DNA of 43,900 bases. Origin: Erysipelotrichaceae bacterium (lineage in GTDB: Bacteria > Bacillota_I > Bacilli_A > Erysipelotrichales > Coprobacillaceae). Positions 32,948 through 41,171 of this stretch are shown here, piece by piece. Below the pieces are notes generated by a model. It saw only the letters and a list, made by a program, of their open reading frames with translations, made no database searches and had not been told where the DNA came from. Every line of letters starts with the position of its first letter. The first letter of the stretch is position 1. The position numbers and the translations under genes are program-made. The DNA lies in assembly GCA_021770925.1 (NCBI GenBank), contig JAETPY010000009.1:1-43900 (forward strand), in the 5' to 3' direction.

Positions 32948-33569
32948 TTACTAATAATTTATCTTTTTCTAAAATACAATAAAAAACATCTTCAATATGG
33001 TCAATATGTTGTTTCTTTAATTCTTTTTTTAACCAATTAAGATCTTTATTCAATAATTTCAAATTATTTTCATCTACAACACCATCACATATCAATGCAT
33101 CAGGCAGCTCAACGCAACATTCATCTTTAGAAATTATTGATAAAGAACCATTTGTTTCCAACAAGGCAAATTCTACTTTAGAAATACTATCAATATCATT
33201 TACTCTTAAATGATGAGATAAATCATCAACTGTATATCGCTGTTTTTTCATCTTTTCCTGGTTTAATTTTCCTTTAAAAATAATATATGTTGGTCTCCCC
33301 TCAAAAATATCTCGAAGCTTTTTTGATTTTAAAGTAACCATTGAAACTAGTCGATCAACAACAATCAACGTGACAGTTGCTATTACTCCATGAAAAAAAG
33401 TAAAATCTTTATTACCAACTGTATCAGTCATAATTTCTGCAATAATTAAAAATACTACAAAATCAAAAACATTTAATTGACTAAATTCTTTTTTACCAAA
33501 AATTCTAAGCAAAACACTCAAATAAATATATATACATAAACTTATCAAAAATACCTCGAAGATACTCAT
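32937..33569 (-). CDS. DUF421 (YetF/YcaP-family) membrane protein
   Basis: A 210-residue protein. Three N-terminal hydrophobic segments (about 4-22, 34-52, 58-78) carry the family's LLRIFGKKEFSQLNVFDFVVF motif. The cytoplasmic part (about 85-210) shows GRPTYIIFKGKLNQEKMKKQRYTVDDLSHHLR, typical of DUF421. In spore-formers such proteins (YetF, SpoVA-linked YhcN partners) have envelope roles; the function is not defined. AAGGA lies upstream of the ATG. The stop lies in the T-run of the convergent terminator. Confidence 0.85.
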   Translation of the reverse strand: MSIFEVFLISLCIYIYLSVLLRIFGKKEFSQLNVFDFVVFLIIAEIMTDTVGNKDFTFFHGVIATVTLIVVDRLVSMVTLKSKKLRDIFEGRPTYIIFKGKLNQEKMKKQRYTVDDLSHHLRVNDIDSISKVEFALLETNGSLSIISKDECCVELPDALICDGVVDENNLKLLNKDLNWLKKELKKQHIDHIEDVFYCILEKDKLLVIKK

Positions 33570-33618
33570 ATTTCACCAATCCTTAAATATAATATTAATA
33601 AGATAACAAGGAGGAAAT

Positions 33619-33975
33619 ATGAAATCATATTTAAAAATATATTTAAAATTTGCATTATTCATCCTGATCACCTTTACAATTACTAGTCTTATCTTAGCCG
33701 GTATTATTAGTTTTATTCATTTATCTAATTTTATTTATCATACGATTGTTAATCTTATTGCAGGAATTATTATGATCGTATGGGGCTTTATGATTATTAA
33801 AACTTTTTCTAAAAATGCTATTTATCACAGCTTACTATGTGGCCTGATTTTTGCTATTATTGCCCTTATGCTCAATATTAACGATATTAATATTATTAAC
33901 ATTATTTCAAGACCATTTATTTTAATTGCCACTGTGATTATTTTATCATTATATAAGAAAAAACTAGAAGTTTAA
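33619..33975 (+). CDS. Small four-helix membrane protein, unknown
   Basis: A 118-residue protein with four hydrophobic segments (about 9-31, 40-60, 68-85, 90-112) and a basic C-terminus (YKKKLEV). AAGGAGG sits 5 bases before the ATG. The size and layout resemble the TIGR04086 group of small Firmicute membrane proteins, but I cannot confirm this. It is monocistronic with its own terminator and is divergent from the DUF421 gene. Confidence 0.65.
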   Translation: MKSYLKIYLKFALFILITFTITSLILAGIISFIHLSNFIYHTIVNLIAGIIMIVWGFMIIKTFSKNAIYHSLLCGLIFAIIALMLNINDINIINIISRPFILIATVIILSLYKKKLEV

Positions 33976-33989
33976 AACTTCTAGTTTTA
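33960..33989. terminator. Terminator of the small membrane protein gene
   Basis: AAAACTAGAAGTTT (33960-33973) and AAACTTCTAGTTTT (33976-33989) form a perfect inverted repeat, then AATC. The stem overlaps the last codons. Confidence 0.8.
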
Positions 33990-34291
33990 ATCATATATCA
34001 TATATGACATAGCAATAAAACTTATTTTTTCTTCATCTTCATTTATATAAAACTATATTATTTAATTTTTATTAACCTGAAAGCTTATTTTAGTTCATTA
34101 CTACAAAATTTGCTACTATAACTATTAATAATAATCCTATTTATAACGTTTATAAATTCATAAACATTAATTTATATATTATCTTTTTCAGATAATTAAA
34201 TCCTTTTATCAAAGATTCTTTATTTAATTAAACTATATTTTGAAGTAAAATTCCTTTTTATTTAGTAATAAGATAGTAAGGAGGAAAAATT
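33990..34291. other. AT-rich spacer
   Basis: About 300 bp with no gene. AAGGAGG at 34280-34286 belongs to the following pseudogene. Nothing else is evident. Confidence 0.5.
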
Positions 34292-34928
34292 ATGATTCAA
34301 GAAGAAAATGTAGAAAAAATAAGTAATACCGTCAGTTTTAGCAATGATCTGTTTTTTAAATATGCCTTCTCCAGAGACAATGATATTTCCCTGCAGTTAA
34401 GAAAAAAACTGATCTGGTTAATTTCCGGAATCAATTGTAAAGAACTGACTGTTCGCAATCCTGAATATAGAGATATCATAAAAAAAGAAGAAAGTGAAAA
34501 TATATATGAATACTATAATGGTATACATTATAGAGATATAGAAAATATCAATATGATGAGATTAAAAATGAAGGATAAAGAATTCTGTTATATGACAAAT
34601 ATAAAAATAACAGATTACAATTATAGAAAAATGGTGGAAAATAGAAAACAAGGGATTTAATGACCTAACAAATCATGGATATCATATGAAACATGTCTAT
34701 AGTTATGATGAAAATGCAATCAAGGGACATTATGCAATTATGCTCATGTCACACCTGATCATGCAGCTGCTGGAGATGTATGAGAGAAATAAGGGGAGAT
34801 TTGAAACAATAAGACAACTAGGTGAGGATATAGAAGAAGCACTTAGAAACAAAGTTCTAAGTGCCCAAGATTTAAAAGATTTATCCGTTATCTACCATTT
34901 AAGTAGAATAAATCTACAAATATTGTAA
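34292..34928 (+). pseudogene. Chimeric transposase pseudogene: Rpn-type N-terminus joined to a DDE transposase C-terminus
   Basis: The first about 53 residues (VSFSNDLFFKYAFSRDND, then a segment ending CKELTVRNPE) match the N-terminus of PD-(D/E)XK (Rpn-type) transposase-like proteins. The frame then continues with YYNGIHYRDIENINMMRLK, which belongs to a DDE-type transposase. A deletion shifts the frame near 34632: after MVENRKQGI the frame stops, while the +1 frame reads WWKIENKGFNDLTNHGYHM and runs on to 34928. So two unrelated transposase genes were joined by deletion or recombination, then broken again. A strong ribosome site (AAGGAGG) remains. The source families are recalled, not searched. 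Confidence 0.7.
34839..34864. repeat. Hairpin inside the transposase tail (copy 2)
   Basis: GCACTTAGAA-N6-TTCTAAGTGC with arms identical to those at 20359-20384. Confidence 0.6.
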
Positions 34929-35568
34929 CATAAGAGTGTTGTTTATGTAATATTAGGTCATGATCTTACTGGTCATAAAGAAATACTTGGATAATGGCTT
35001 TCACCTACTGAAAGCAAGAATCAATGGATGCAAATTTTTGATGAATTAAAAGCAAGAGGTTTAGAAGAAGGAGCTAAAGCTATTTTCCCAAAAGCAGTTG
35101 TACAAAGATGTATTGTTCATTTAATTAGAAATTCAATCAAATATGTACCATCTAAAGACTATAAAAAATTCACACAATCATTAAAAAGAGTATATGGAGC
35201 TTCTAATTTAAAAGCAGCACAAACTGCTTTTGAATCATTTCAAAATGAGTGATCCCAATATTCAGGAGCAGTAGATGTATGGAAAAGGAATTTTGTGTAT
35301 GTAGAACAGCTGTTCAATTATGGAAGAGATGTAAGAAGAATCATGTATACAACTAATGCTATTGAATCAGTCAATTCAAGTTTTAGAAAAATCACAAAAA
35401 TGGAACATTTCCAAACGAAAATGCATTATATAAATTACTTTATCTAAGAATCAAATAATTAGATGACAAATGATCAGGAGGATATATAGAAACAGGCCTA
35501 TGGTATTAAATCAATTAATGGTTGATGATCATTTTAATAAAAAAATCAGCTATTATTTGTCTAAATAA
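34929..35568 (+). pseudogene. Decayed IS256-family (Mutator-type) transposase
   Basis: Starts in mid-gene (SVVYVILGHDLTGHKEILG, then a stop at 34994) and continues with QIFDELKARG and LEEGAKAIFPKAVVQRCIVH, the VQRCIVHLIRNS core of IS256 transposases. At the RG/LEEG junction (about 35060) the usual VEDxLFxSxDGxSG stretch with a catalytic Asp is missing. A TGA at 35250, a frameshift after SFRKITK near 35398, and further stops follow; IMYTTNAIESVNSSFRK and the terminal VLNQLMVDD are still clear. It is inactive. The N-terminus is lost where the chimeric pseudogene abuts. Confidence 0.9.
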
Positions 35569-35591
35569 ATATTCAGACAAAATAGCTAAAA
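35549..35591. repeat. Imperfect hairpin at the end of the IS256 remnant
   Basis: AGCTATTATTTGTCT and AGACAAAATAGCT are near-complementary around an AT loop, followed by AAAAAGTC. Possibly the transposase terminator or the end of the element. Confidence 0.35.
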
Positions 35592-35791
35592 AGTCAAATT
35601 TTCATCTGGCATGGTGATGTTTAAATTGATTATAGATTTTTGATATGAATAATTTTATAAGAAAATAAAAATACTTACGGACTTTTCTTGACAAAGATTT
35701 TTTGCATTTTTTGGATACTTTTAAATTAAAAGTCAACTTATAATTTTATTTTTACAATATACTCATTGATGAATCCAAATTCTTATTAAAT
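35569..35791. other. Spacer between the IS256 remnant and the thioredoxin-like gene
   Basis: About 220 bp of AT-rich sequence; no gene or clear IS terminal repeat seen apart from the hairpin at its start. Confidence 0.4.
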
Positions 35792-35821
35792 AAAAAAAAC
35801 CTAGAATTAAATCCTAGGTTT
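35792..35821 (-). terminator. Terminator of the thioredoxin-like gene
   Basis: On the minus strand AAACCTAG (35821-35814) pairs with CTAGGTTT (35804-35797), followed by a T-run. Confidence 0.85.
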
Positions 35822-35866
35822 GAATTTACAAAATATAAAATCACTTCTTTTTTCATTTATTTAATT

Positions 35867-36310
35867 TTATATAGCGTTCAATTTTTCTAACCACGTTTGT
35901 ATTTCCATTTCACAATTTTCCCAGTCTGCAATAATTAGTTCATCAACTACTTTACCATTCTCTACATAATATACTGAAGGAGCATATTCTAATTTTGGAA
36001 AGAGTTTTTTTAGTTCAGAAAATTCTTCTAATCCTCCTTTATCTGTTATTGTATATTTATAAAATGAGATTTTTCCATTAAATTCTAATTTTTCTTCTAC
36101 TTTCTCCAGTTTTTCACAAAAATAGCAATTTTTTTTTGAAAACTGTATTATATATTTTTTATTAGTATCAAAAATTTGCCTTACCATCTTTATACTATCA
36201 ATATTAATTATTTCTGTTTGATCCACCCTATTCATTTTAGTATAGTGTATTCCAAATAAAAAGAATATAATCGCTATACTTATGGATATAAGTGTCACCT
36301 TTTTTTTCAT
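35867..36310 (-). CDS. Membrane-anchored thioredoxin-like protein
   Basis: A 147-residue protein: an N-terminal membrane anchor (about 4-22), then a thioredoxin fold outside the membrane. The active site is KKNCYFCEKL (Cys62, Cys65), and a Pro in the position of the cis-Pro loop is at EYAPSVYYVENGK. The chosen ATG at 36310 has GGAG 6 bases upstream; the frame is open 14 codons further. It resembles the bacteriocin-accessory thioredoxins (PedC/BrcD type), which help form disulfides in exported peptides. A secreted protein with four C-terminal Cys is encoded 860 bp upstream on the same strand, a possible client. Reductase or general oxidase roles are equally possible. Confidence 0.75.
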   Translation of the reverse strand: MKKKVTLISISIAIIFFLFGIHYTKMNRVDQTEIINIDSIKMVRQIFDTNKKYIIQFSKKNCYFCEKLEKVEEKLEFNGKISFYKYTITDKGGLEEFSELKKLFPKLEYAPSVYYVENGKVVDELIIADWENCEMEIQTWLEKLNAI

Positions 36311-36352
36311 ATTAACTCCATCTTCCTTTCCACCTGCGATTCCAAGGCACAA

Positions 36353-36906
36353 TAATCATTAAAAACGATTATTCCTGCAGGCATTTTATTTTATCCTTTA
36401 ACTGAAGATAATTACACACCACAAGATTTGGAAATATAAAATGAATTACAAGTTTATTCAGATTAAGATAGTTTACAGCATTTAAATCTTAAAGAATTAT
36501 GCTGACACAATCGGAATCGCTATGTATTCTATTTAAAAAATTACTTTTAATACATCTAACAAAACTAATTAAATATATTAATAGACAGTAGAATATACAA
36601 TTGTAAAAACACTTTTAACCATATAATACACATTTAAAATAAATGAAACATTTTACTCTACTGACTTAGTTTTCTTCAATTATTTTTTCTATTTAAATTT
36701 GTAAAGTCGAAGAAATATTATTTATCTCCGACTTTCTTATTGCATTTTTCTATAATTAATGATTATTAAATAAAACCATGATAATTATATATAATGCCAA
36801 TTTTTTATAATAACAATTGTGATAGACCATTAGTAAGCATGTATTAATTACGCAAATACTTGATAATTCAATTCTTGATATTTATTATTTTTTTGTTCAT
36901 AAATAT
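36353..36906. other. Spacer with two hairpins and a coding-like scrap
   Basis: About 550 bp. AATAATC-N9-GATTATT lies at 36348-36370, and AAAGTCG...CGACTTT (36703-36735) is a terminator-like hairpin followed by T-rich DNA, with no plus-strand gene before it. A short plus-strand stretch near 36373-36440 reads PAGILFYPLTEDNYTPQDLE without a start. No complete gene was seen. Confidence 0.45.
36703..36750 (+). terminator. Orphan terminator-like hairpin
   Basis: AAAGTCGaAGA (36703-36713) pairs with TCTcCGACTTT (36725-36735) with one mismatch, followed by CTTATTGCATTTTTC. No plus-strand gene leads into it, so it may be a relic or end a small RNA. Confidence 0.35.
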
Positions 36907-37116
36907 TTAATCTTCATTTACACTATCCATAGTTTCTGTTAATTTAGTTAATTTAATTGTAGAGTAAATAGAATAAATTATTCTAATTAAATCTACTATT
37001 ATAAAAATAATAAAAAATATATCCATCTCATTGTCTATATAAAAGATTAATAACAAAAATACAATATCTATTATCAATTCAATAATAATCTTTTTGTTTA
37101 TAAAATTTTTTTTCAC
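36907..37116 (-). CDS. Small two-helix membrane protein, unknown
   Basis: A 69-residue protein (from GTG at 37116; AAGGTGG lies 8 bases upstream, which decides against the GTG at 37128). A basic start (MKKNFINKKI) leads to two hydrophobic helices (about 11-26 and 31-50) and an acidic end (TETMDSVNED). Its size and charge suit an immunity-type or accessory membrane protein, and it follows the secreted Cys-containing protein by 52 bp on the same strand. That role is inferred from position only. I do not recognise a family. Confidence 0.55.
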   Translation of the reverse strand: MKKNFINKKIIIELIIDIVFLLLIFYIDNEMDIFFIIFIIVDLIRIIYSIYSTIKLTKLTETMDSVNED

Positions 37117-37167
37117 TAAATACGCCACCTTTTTAAATACAATCTAAATATTAGTGTTTATTATAGT

Positions 37168-37773
37168 TTAAACCCTAGTTGTTACTGTTTTCCAATATAC
37201 ATTAGGATAAGTGTTACATTGTTGTGAATGTGCAGGAAGACAATTAGGATTTTTATGTAAAAACGACTCTGCTTTATATTTTACATTTGGTTGAAGAGAA
37301 TTTAATATTTCTTTTGACAGCGTAGAACAAACATCCTCACCACTACCATATTCCACCATTTTACATACCATTTTAGTAGTTTCAACTACCGCTTTTACCA
37401 CTTTTATTATTCCCCAAATTGCTTTTATCACAGGCCAAATACTATTTTGTGATTCAAGACTTGATTCATTTAATTCTGTCATACCTGCAGGTAAAGATTT
37501 TAATTCCTCATATATTACATTTTCATTATTTATTGGTGTTTGATATACTATTACTCCATCATTTCCATTTGATATTATTATCGTTGCTATATCATCTTCT
37601 ATAAAATAACTCTCCACCATATCAAGATTGATTTTTTGATTTTCAACCTCATTTATTGTTTGAATAAATATATTGAATAACAATTCATCATCACTAGCAG
37701 CAAGTACTGCTTGCGGATAAAAAGAAACTAAAGTTAATGCAAATACAACTAATGTAGTTAAAATTTTTTTCAT
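37168..37773 (-). CDS. Secreted protein with four C-terminal cysteines, unknown
   Basis: A 201-residue exported protein. The signal peptide is clear (MKKILTTLVVFALTLVSF, cleavage near VLA-A at 25). Residues 26-110 are acidic and strand-forming. Residues 112-131 are an amphipathic, Trp-containing hydrophobic helix (WPVIKAIWGIIKVVKAVV). The C-terminal 70 residues hold Cys137, 149, 178 and 186, enough for two disulfides. AAGGAAGG precedes the ATG. A pro-region followed by a membrane-active, disulfide-bonded tail would suit a bacteriocin or toxin precursor. There is no double-Gly leader or C39 transporter, so Sec export is implied. Function is not recognised. Confidence 0.65.
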   Translation of the reverse strand: MKKILTTLVVFALTLVSFYPQAVLAASDDELLFNIFIQTINEVENQKINLDMVESYFIEDDIATIIISNGNDGVIVYQTPINNENVIYEELKSLPAGMTELNESSLESQNSIWPVIKAIWGIIKVVKAVVETTKMVCKMVEYGSGEDVCSTLSKEILNSLQPNVKYKAESFLHKNPNCLPAHSQQCNTYPNVYWKTVTTRV

Positions 37774-37797
37774 AAATATTATCCTTCCTTTACTTGT

Positions 37798-37869
37798 TTA
37801 TTTACAATTTACCAAGGACAGTGTACAAAATAGGAATATGCTCATCTCAATTGTATTATGATATATCAT
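37798..37869 (-). CDS. Possible 23-residue peptide upstream of the secreted protein gene
   Basis: The ORF MIYHNTIEMSIFLFCTLSLV plus NCK ends 24 bp before the start of the secreted protein gene. AAAGGTAAGGGG directly precedes its ATG. A hydrophobic core with two Cys could make it a leader peptide, a small signal-like peptide or chance. Its first codons lie within the palindrome ATGATATATCAT (37858-37869). Confidence 0.25.
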   Translation of the reverse strand: MIYHNTIEMSIFLFCTLSLVNCK

Positions 37870-37994
37870 CCCCTTACCTTTCTTAATTATATTATACTAT
37901 TAAGTGCAAAGTTATAAAACTTTTTTCATAAACAAGTTATCCTTGAAAATAAGCATATTATCCCATGTTAATGAATAATATTTTATACAGTAAA

Positions 37995-38183
37995 TTAATG
38001 TGCTATAATATAGTAAGATGCTTTTTTATCATTACTATTCACAATCGTTAAAAAATTCAAAAATCCAATTAAGAACAGGCAAATAGATACAATATTAAAA
38101 TAAATTTCATACCCCATACTATTTTTTGATAATCCAATAAACCACTTTACTTGTAGATATTCTTTATTAAATTATTCTTTCAT
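37995..38183 (-). pseudogene. Broken small membrane-protein ORF
   Basis: From ATG 38183 the frame stops after three codons (MKE, TAA at 38174-38172) but then runs open for 58 residues (FNKEYLQVKWFIGLSKN, then a hydrophobic helix IVSICLFLIGFLNFLTIV and a polar end) to a TAA at 37997-37995. The ATG follows the preceding ORF by 2 bp, as in coupled genes. It is best read as a small membrane protein gene with a nonsense mutation, or a start at a non-ATG codon. Confidence 0.35.
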
Positions 38184-38185
38184 CC

Positions 38186-38420
38186 CTATATAATGGATTT
38201 TTTAGTATTAAAATCAAAAATAATTTTATTAACGTTATCTTTAACATAACCATGTTTTTCAGATTTAGAAATCATATTATCGTATCTCGCACATTCTAAA
38301 TGTGTATTTTTTATTGAAGTTATATCATTTTCAATTAATAATTTCTCTTTAAAAAAGAAAACAAGAGTTACTGTACATAATACCAAGAGTTAATTTATGC
38401 TTTTCTTTGTTATAACTTAT
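38186..38420 (-). pseudogene. Degraded small membrane-anchored protein
   Basis: The 3' part reads TLVFFFKEKLLIENDITSIK, continuing to FDFNTKKSII and a TAG at 38186, starting with a hydrophobic stretch but only a TTG as start (38386). In another frame just upstream stands NKEKHKLTLGI, a basic lead that would complete a signal anchor (KHKLTLG-VLCTVTLVFFF), so one frameshift near 38380 is likely. The product would be a short exported or anchored protein of unknown role, in the same direction as the secreted-protein cluster. Confidence 0.35.
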
Positions 38421-38725
38421 ATCTTAATAATTAATATATTGATTCTACTTATCTATCATAAATTGATATAAAATCGCTAACCAATCATTAAATCAAAATA
38501 TAAGAAAAACAATTTTTGATACCTTTTCCAATCATTAATGTCTTATCATCAAGAATAAAAAAACTCCTCCTATTTTTCTTGATTTAAATTCAGCAAATAT
38601 TTGTGTTCAAAATCATTACTTTCATTTAACCACCTTCTAGATCTTTTTCAACACTAAAAATCAACCAAAAATACAATATATACATTTTTTAATCTTAAAC
38701 TTTAACATAATCTTAAATTTTTTTA
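38421..38725. other. AT-rich spacer with an inverted repeat
   Basis: About 300 bp without a gene. ATCAAGAA (38548-38555) and TTCTTGAT (38576-38583) flank a minus-strand AGGAGGAG that has no ATG at a usable distance, so it does not start a gene. Confidence 0.45.
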
Positions 38726-38763
38726 AATAATAATAAAAGAATTAGTTACTACAACTAATTCTT
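38726..38763 (-). terminator. Terminator of greA and the mltG-udk unit
   Basis: AAGAATTAGTT (38737-38747) and AACTAATTCTT (38753-38763) form a perfect 11-bp stem, with a T-rich run following on the minus strand. Confidence 0.85.
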
Positions 38764-39240
38764 AAATTCAATATTAATAATTTTTACATCATAAGGTTCC
38801 GCTACTCCAACAGTAACAATTTCATTTACCCCATGTCCTAATACAGCTTTAGCAAGTGGTGATTCATTTGAAATTTTACCATTCAAAGGATCTGTTTCAG
38901 TAAATCCTACGATTTGATAACTTTCTGGTTCAGCATCTTTTTCTGATAAATCCAAAATAGTTACAGTAGTACCAGGTTTAACCACTTTCAGATCCATTTG
39001 ATCTTCAGAAATGATTTCTGCATGTTGAAGCATATAATCAATTTCTTTAATTCTTGATTCTAAGTGAGCTTGTTTTTCTCTTGCTGCATCATAGTCAGCA
39101 TTTTCTGATAAGTCACCTTGAGAACGCGCTAATTGTAATTCTTCAATAACTTTAGGTCTTTCGACATTAATTAAATTATCTCTTTCTTGTTCTAATTTTT
39201 CTAACCCGCTTTGAGTTAACAATACTTTTTCTTGTTCCAT
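38755..39240 (-). CDS. greA: Transcript cleavage factor GreA
   Basis: A 161-residue GreA of normal length. The N-terminal coiled coil has the tip acidic pair in DLSENADYDAAREKQ (about 42-56), which enters the RNA polymerase channel; the C-terminal FKBP-like domain starts near 82 and has the GFTETDPLNGKISNESPLAKA signature. It rescues backtracked polymerase by stimulating transcript cleavage. AGGTGAG is before the ATG. It follows udk by 52 bp, in the order known from B. subtilis. Confidence 0.97.
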   Translation of the reverse strand: MEQEKVLLTQSGLEKLEQERDNLINVERPKVIEELQLARSQGDLSENADYDAAREKQAHLESRIKEIDYMLQHAEIISEDQMDLKVVKPGTTVTILDLSEKDAEPESYQIVGFTETDPLNGKISNESPLAKAVLGHGVNEIVTVGVAEPYDVKIINIEFKN

Positions 39241-39292
39241 AATCTCACCTCGTAATCACTAATATAGCATATATCAAATCAAATATCTAGTC

Positions 39293-39928
39293 CTAATTAT
39301 CGTCTTGATCCCCAACAATTGAACAAATCTTTGTTATTAATAAATCAATCGCAACCATATTACTGCTGCCTTCAGGAATAATAATATGAGCATATTTTTT
39401 AGATGGTTCTACAAATTGTTCATGCATTGGTCTTACAGTTGTTATATATTGATCACATACAGATTCCAAACTACGTCCTCTTTCTTCCATATCACGATAT
39501 AAACGACGAATAAAACGAACATCAGCATCTGTATCAACATATACCAAAATATCACAGTATTCTCTAATCCGTGATTCATTTAAAACAAATAATCCTTCTA
39601 AAATAAATACATCACGTAGCTCAACAATCTCAGTCTTTTTAGAACGATTATGACATTCAAAATCATAAACTGGTTTTTTAATGTCGTGACCAGCTTTTAA
39701 TTGACCCAAATGTTCAACCAGCAAATCCATATCAAAAGCAAATGGATGATCATAATTAGTCAAAAGTCTTTTTTCCATTGTCAAATGTGATTGATCTTTA
39801 TAATAATCATCTAATTTAATAATTTTAATCGTATGCTTTCCTTTAAAATAATCATATATTGTTTTAGCAACTGAAGTTTTACCAGAAGCACTACCTCCAG
39901 CTATACCAATAATAACTGGTTTTTTCAT
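39293..39928 (-). CDS. udk: Uridine kinase
   Basis: A 211-residue uridine/cytidine kinase. P-loop GGSASGKTS (10-18), substrate segments KLDDYYKD and [11 protein letters not shown], the lid region [15 protein letters not shown]. It phosphorylates uridine or cytidine in pyrimidine salvage. Its ATG is 1 bp after the stop of trhP2, so it is cotranscribed with the tRNA-modification genes, as in B. subtilis. Confidence 0.95.
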   Translation of the reverse strand: MKKPVIIGIAGGSASGKTSVAKTIYDYFKGKHTIKIIKLDDYYKDQSHLTMEKRLLTNYDHPFAFDMDLLVEHLGQLKAGHDIKKPVYDFECHNRSKKTEIVELRDVFILEGLFVLNESRIREYCDILVYVDTDADVRFIRRLYRDMEERGRSLESVCDQYITTVRPMHEQFVEPSKKYAHIIIPEGSSNMVAIDLLITKICSIVGDQDDN

Positions 39929-39929
39929 A

Positions 39930-41171
39930 CTAAATTACTTTCCTTCCCATATCATCTTTTTTAAGCTCTATATCAATTGGAATCTGCAATATTTCCATTG
40001 GATGATTAGCAACCTCAACTTCCTCATTATTTTCATTAATAATTTTTGTTACAGAAATAACAATATTATCATGAAAAGGGCTAAAAAATTCGATTTTATC
40101 ACCAACTTTAAAATAATTACGCTGTTCAATAACGGCTAACTTGTTAATTTTATCATAACTAATAACACGAGCACAAAATTCTTGAGTTGGATGCTCATCA
40201 CGCTGATTATATAATTGTTTTGAATTATCTGCCCGATTATCAAAAAAACCAGTACATAAGGCACGATTAGCTGCTTTAAGGAGTTCCTGGTAATATTTAT
40301 CACTAAAAACAAAATTATCAGGGTCCGCGCAATAATCATCAATTAACTTACGATAAGTAGAGACAACTGTAGCAATATAATGTAAGGATTTCATCCGTCC
40401 TTCAATTTTAAAAGAATTAACTCCTAGTTCAATCAACTCAGGAATATGGTTAATCAAAGCCATATCTTTACTAGACATACTAAAAGGAACACGTCCCCCA
40501 TTTAATTTTTGATCATTAGCAAAAATATCATAATACCAGCGGCAAGATTGACTACATCCTCCACGATTTGCATCACGATGTGAAAAATAGTTTGATAACA
40601 TACAGCGCCCTGAATAATGAATGCACATTGCACCATGAATAAAGTATTCGATATCAATATCTGTTTTATCTAAAATAGTTTTCAAATCATCTAGACAAAC
40701 TTCTCGTCCTAGAACAATTCGATCCATCCCCTGCTTTTGATAAAATTCAATTGCTTTAGTATTTAAAATTGAAAGCTGTGTTGAAACATGAACTTCTAAA
40801 TTTAATTTCATGTCTTTAGAAATTTTCATAATATAAGGATCAGCAACAATAATTGCTCTAACCCCAGCTTCATCTAAGGCTTTTAAATATTCTTTAATAC
40901 CTTGAAGATTATCCTGATGCAAAATAATATTACAAGTCACATGAATTGCAGCATTATATTCATTAGCAAAACTAACAGCTTCCTTTATATCTTCTAAAGT
41001 AAAATTAGACGCACCTGAACGAAGCGAAAACTCTTTGCCACCAACAAAAACAGCATCAGCTCCATACCTTATTGCTACTTTAAGCTTTTCAAGATTCCCT
41101 GCTGGCGCTAATAATTCCGGTTTTTTAATAATAATTCGCTTACCATCTACTATCTTACTTACATTTCTCAT
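39930..41171 (-). CDS. trhP2: Peptidase-U32-family tRNA hydroxylation protein (TrhP2/YrrO-like)
   Basis: A 413-residue U32-family protein. The signature [20 protein letters not shown] (about 186-205) and the following [11 protein letters not shown] provide four Cys, suited to an Fe-S cluster. The C-terminal barrel (about 320-405) is complete ([22 protein letters not shown]). In B. subtilis the YrrN-YrrO pair (TrhP1/P2) is needed for prephenate-dependent hydroxylation of U34 in tRNA, making ho5U. Despite the family name, it is not expected to be a peptidase here. It overlaps trhP1 by 17 bp. Confidence 0.9.
   Translation of the reverse strand: MRNVSKIVDGKRIIIKKPELLAPAGNLEKLKVAIRYGADAVFVGGKEFSLRSGASNFTLEDIKEAVSFANEYNAAIHVTCNIILHQDNLQGIKEYLKALDEAGVRAIIVADPYIMKISKDMKLNLEVHVSTQLSILNTKAIEFYQKQGMDRIVLGREVCLDDLKTILDKTDIDIEYFIHGAMCIHYSGRCMLSNYFSHRDANRGGCSQSCRWYYDIFANDQKLNGGRVPFSMSSKDMALINHIPELIELGVNSFKIEGRMKSLHYIATVVSTYRKLIDDYCADPDNFVFSDKYYQELLKAANRALCTGFFDNRADNSKQLYNQRDEHPTQEFCARVISYDKINKLAVIEQRNYFKVGDKIEFFSPFHDNIVISVTKIINENNEEVEVANHPMEILQIPIDIELKKDDMGRKVI

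Noticed and set aside
33619-33975. Immunity or bacteriocin-associated membrane protein
   Set aside because: Four helices and an own terminator, with no effector gene beside it; left as unknown.
36373-36440. Plus-strand peptide PAGILFYPLTED resembling a nuclease (AddB-like) C-terminal phrase
   Set aside because: Only about 20 codons, no start, no further homology in flanking sequence; too short to call.
38541-38583. AGGAGGAG inside an inverted repeat, as if starting a minus-strand gene
   Set aside because: No start codon follows at a workable distance and the next frames are short.
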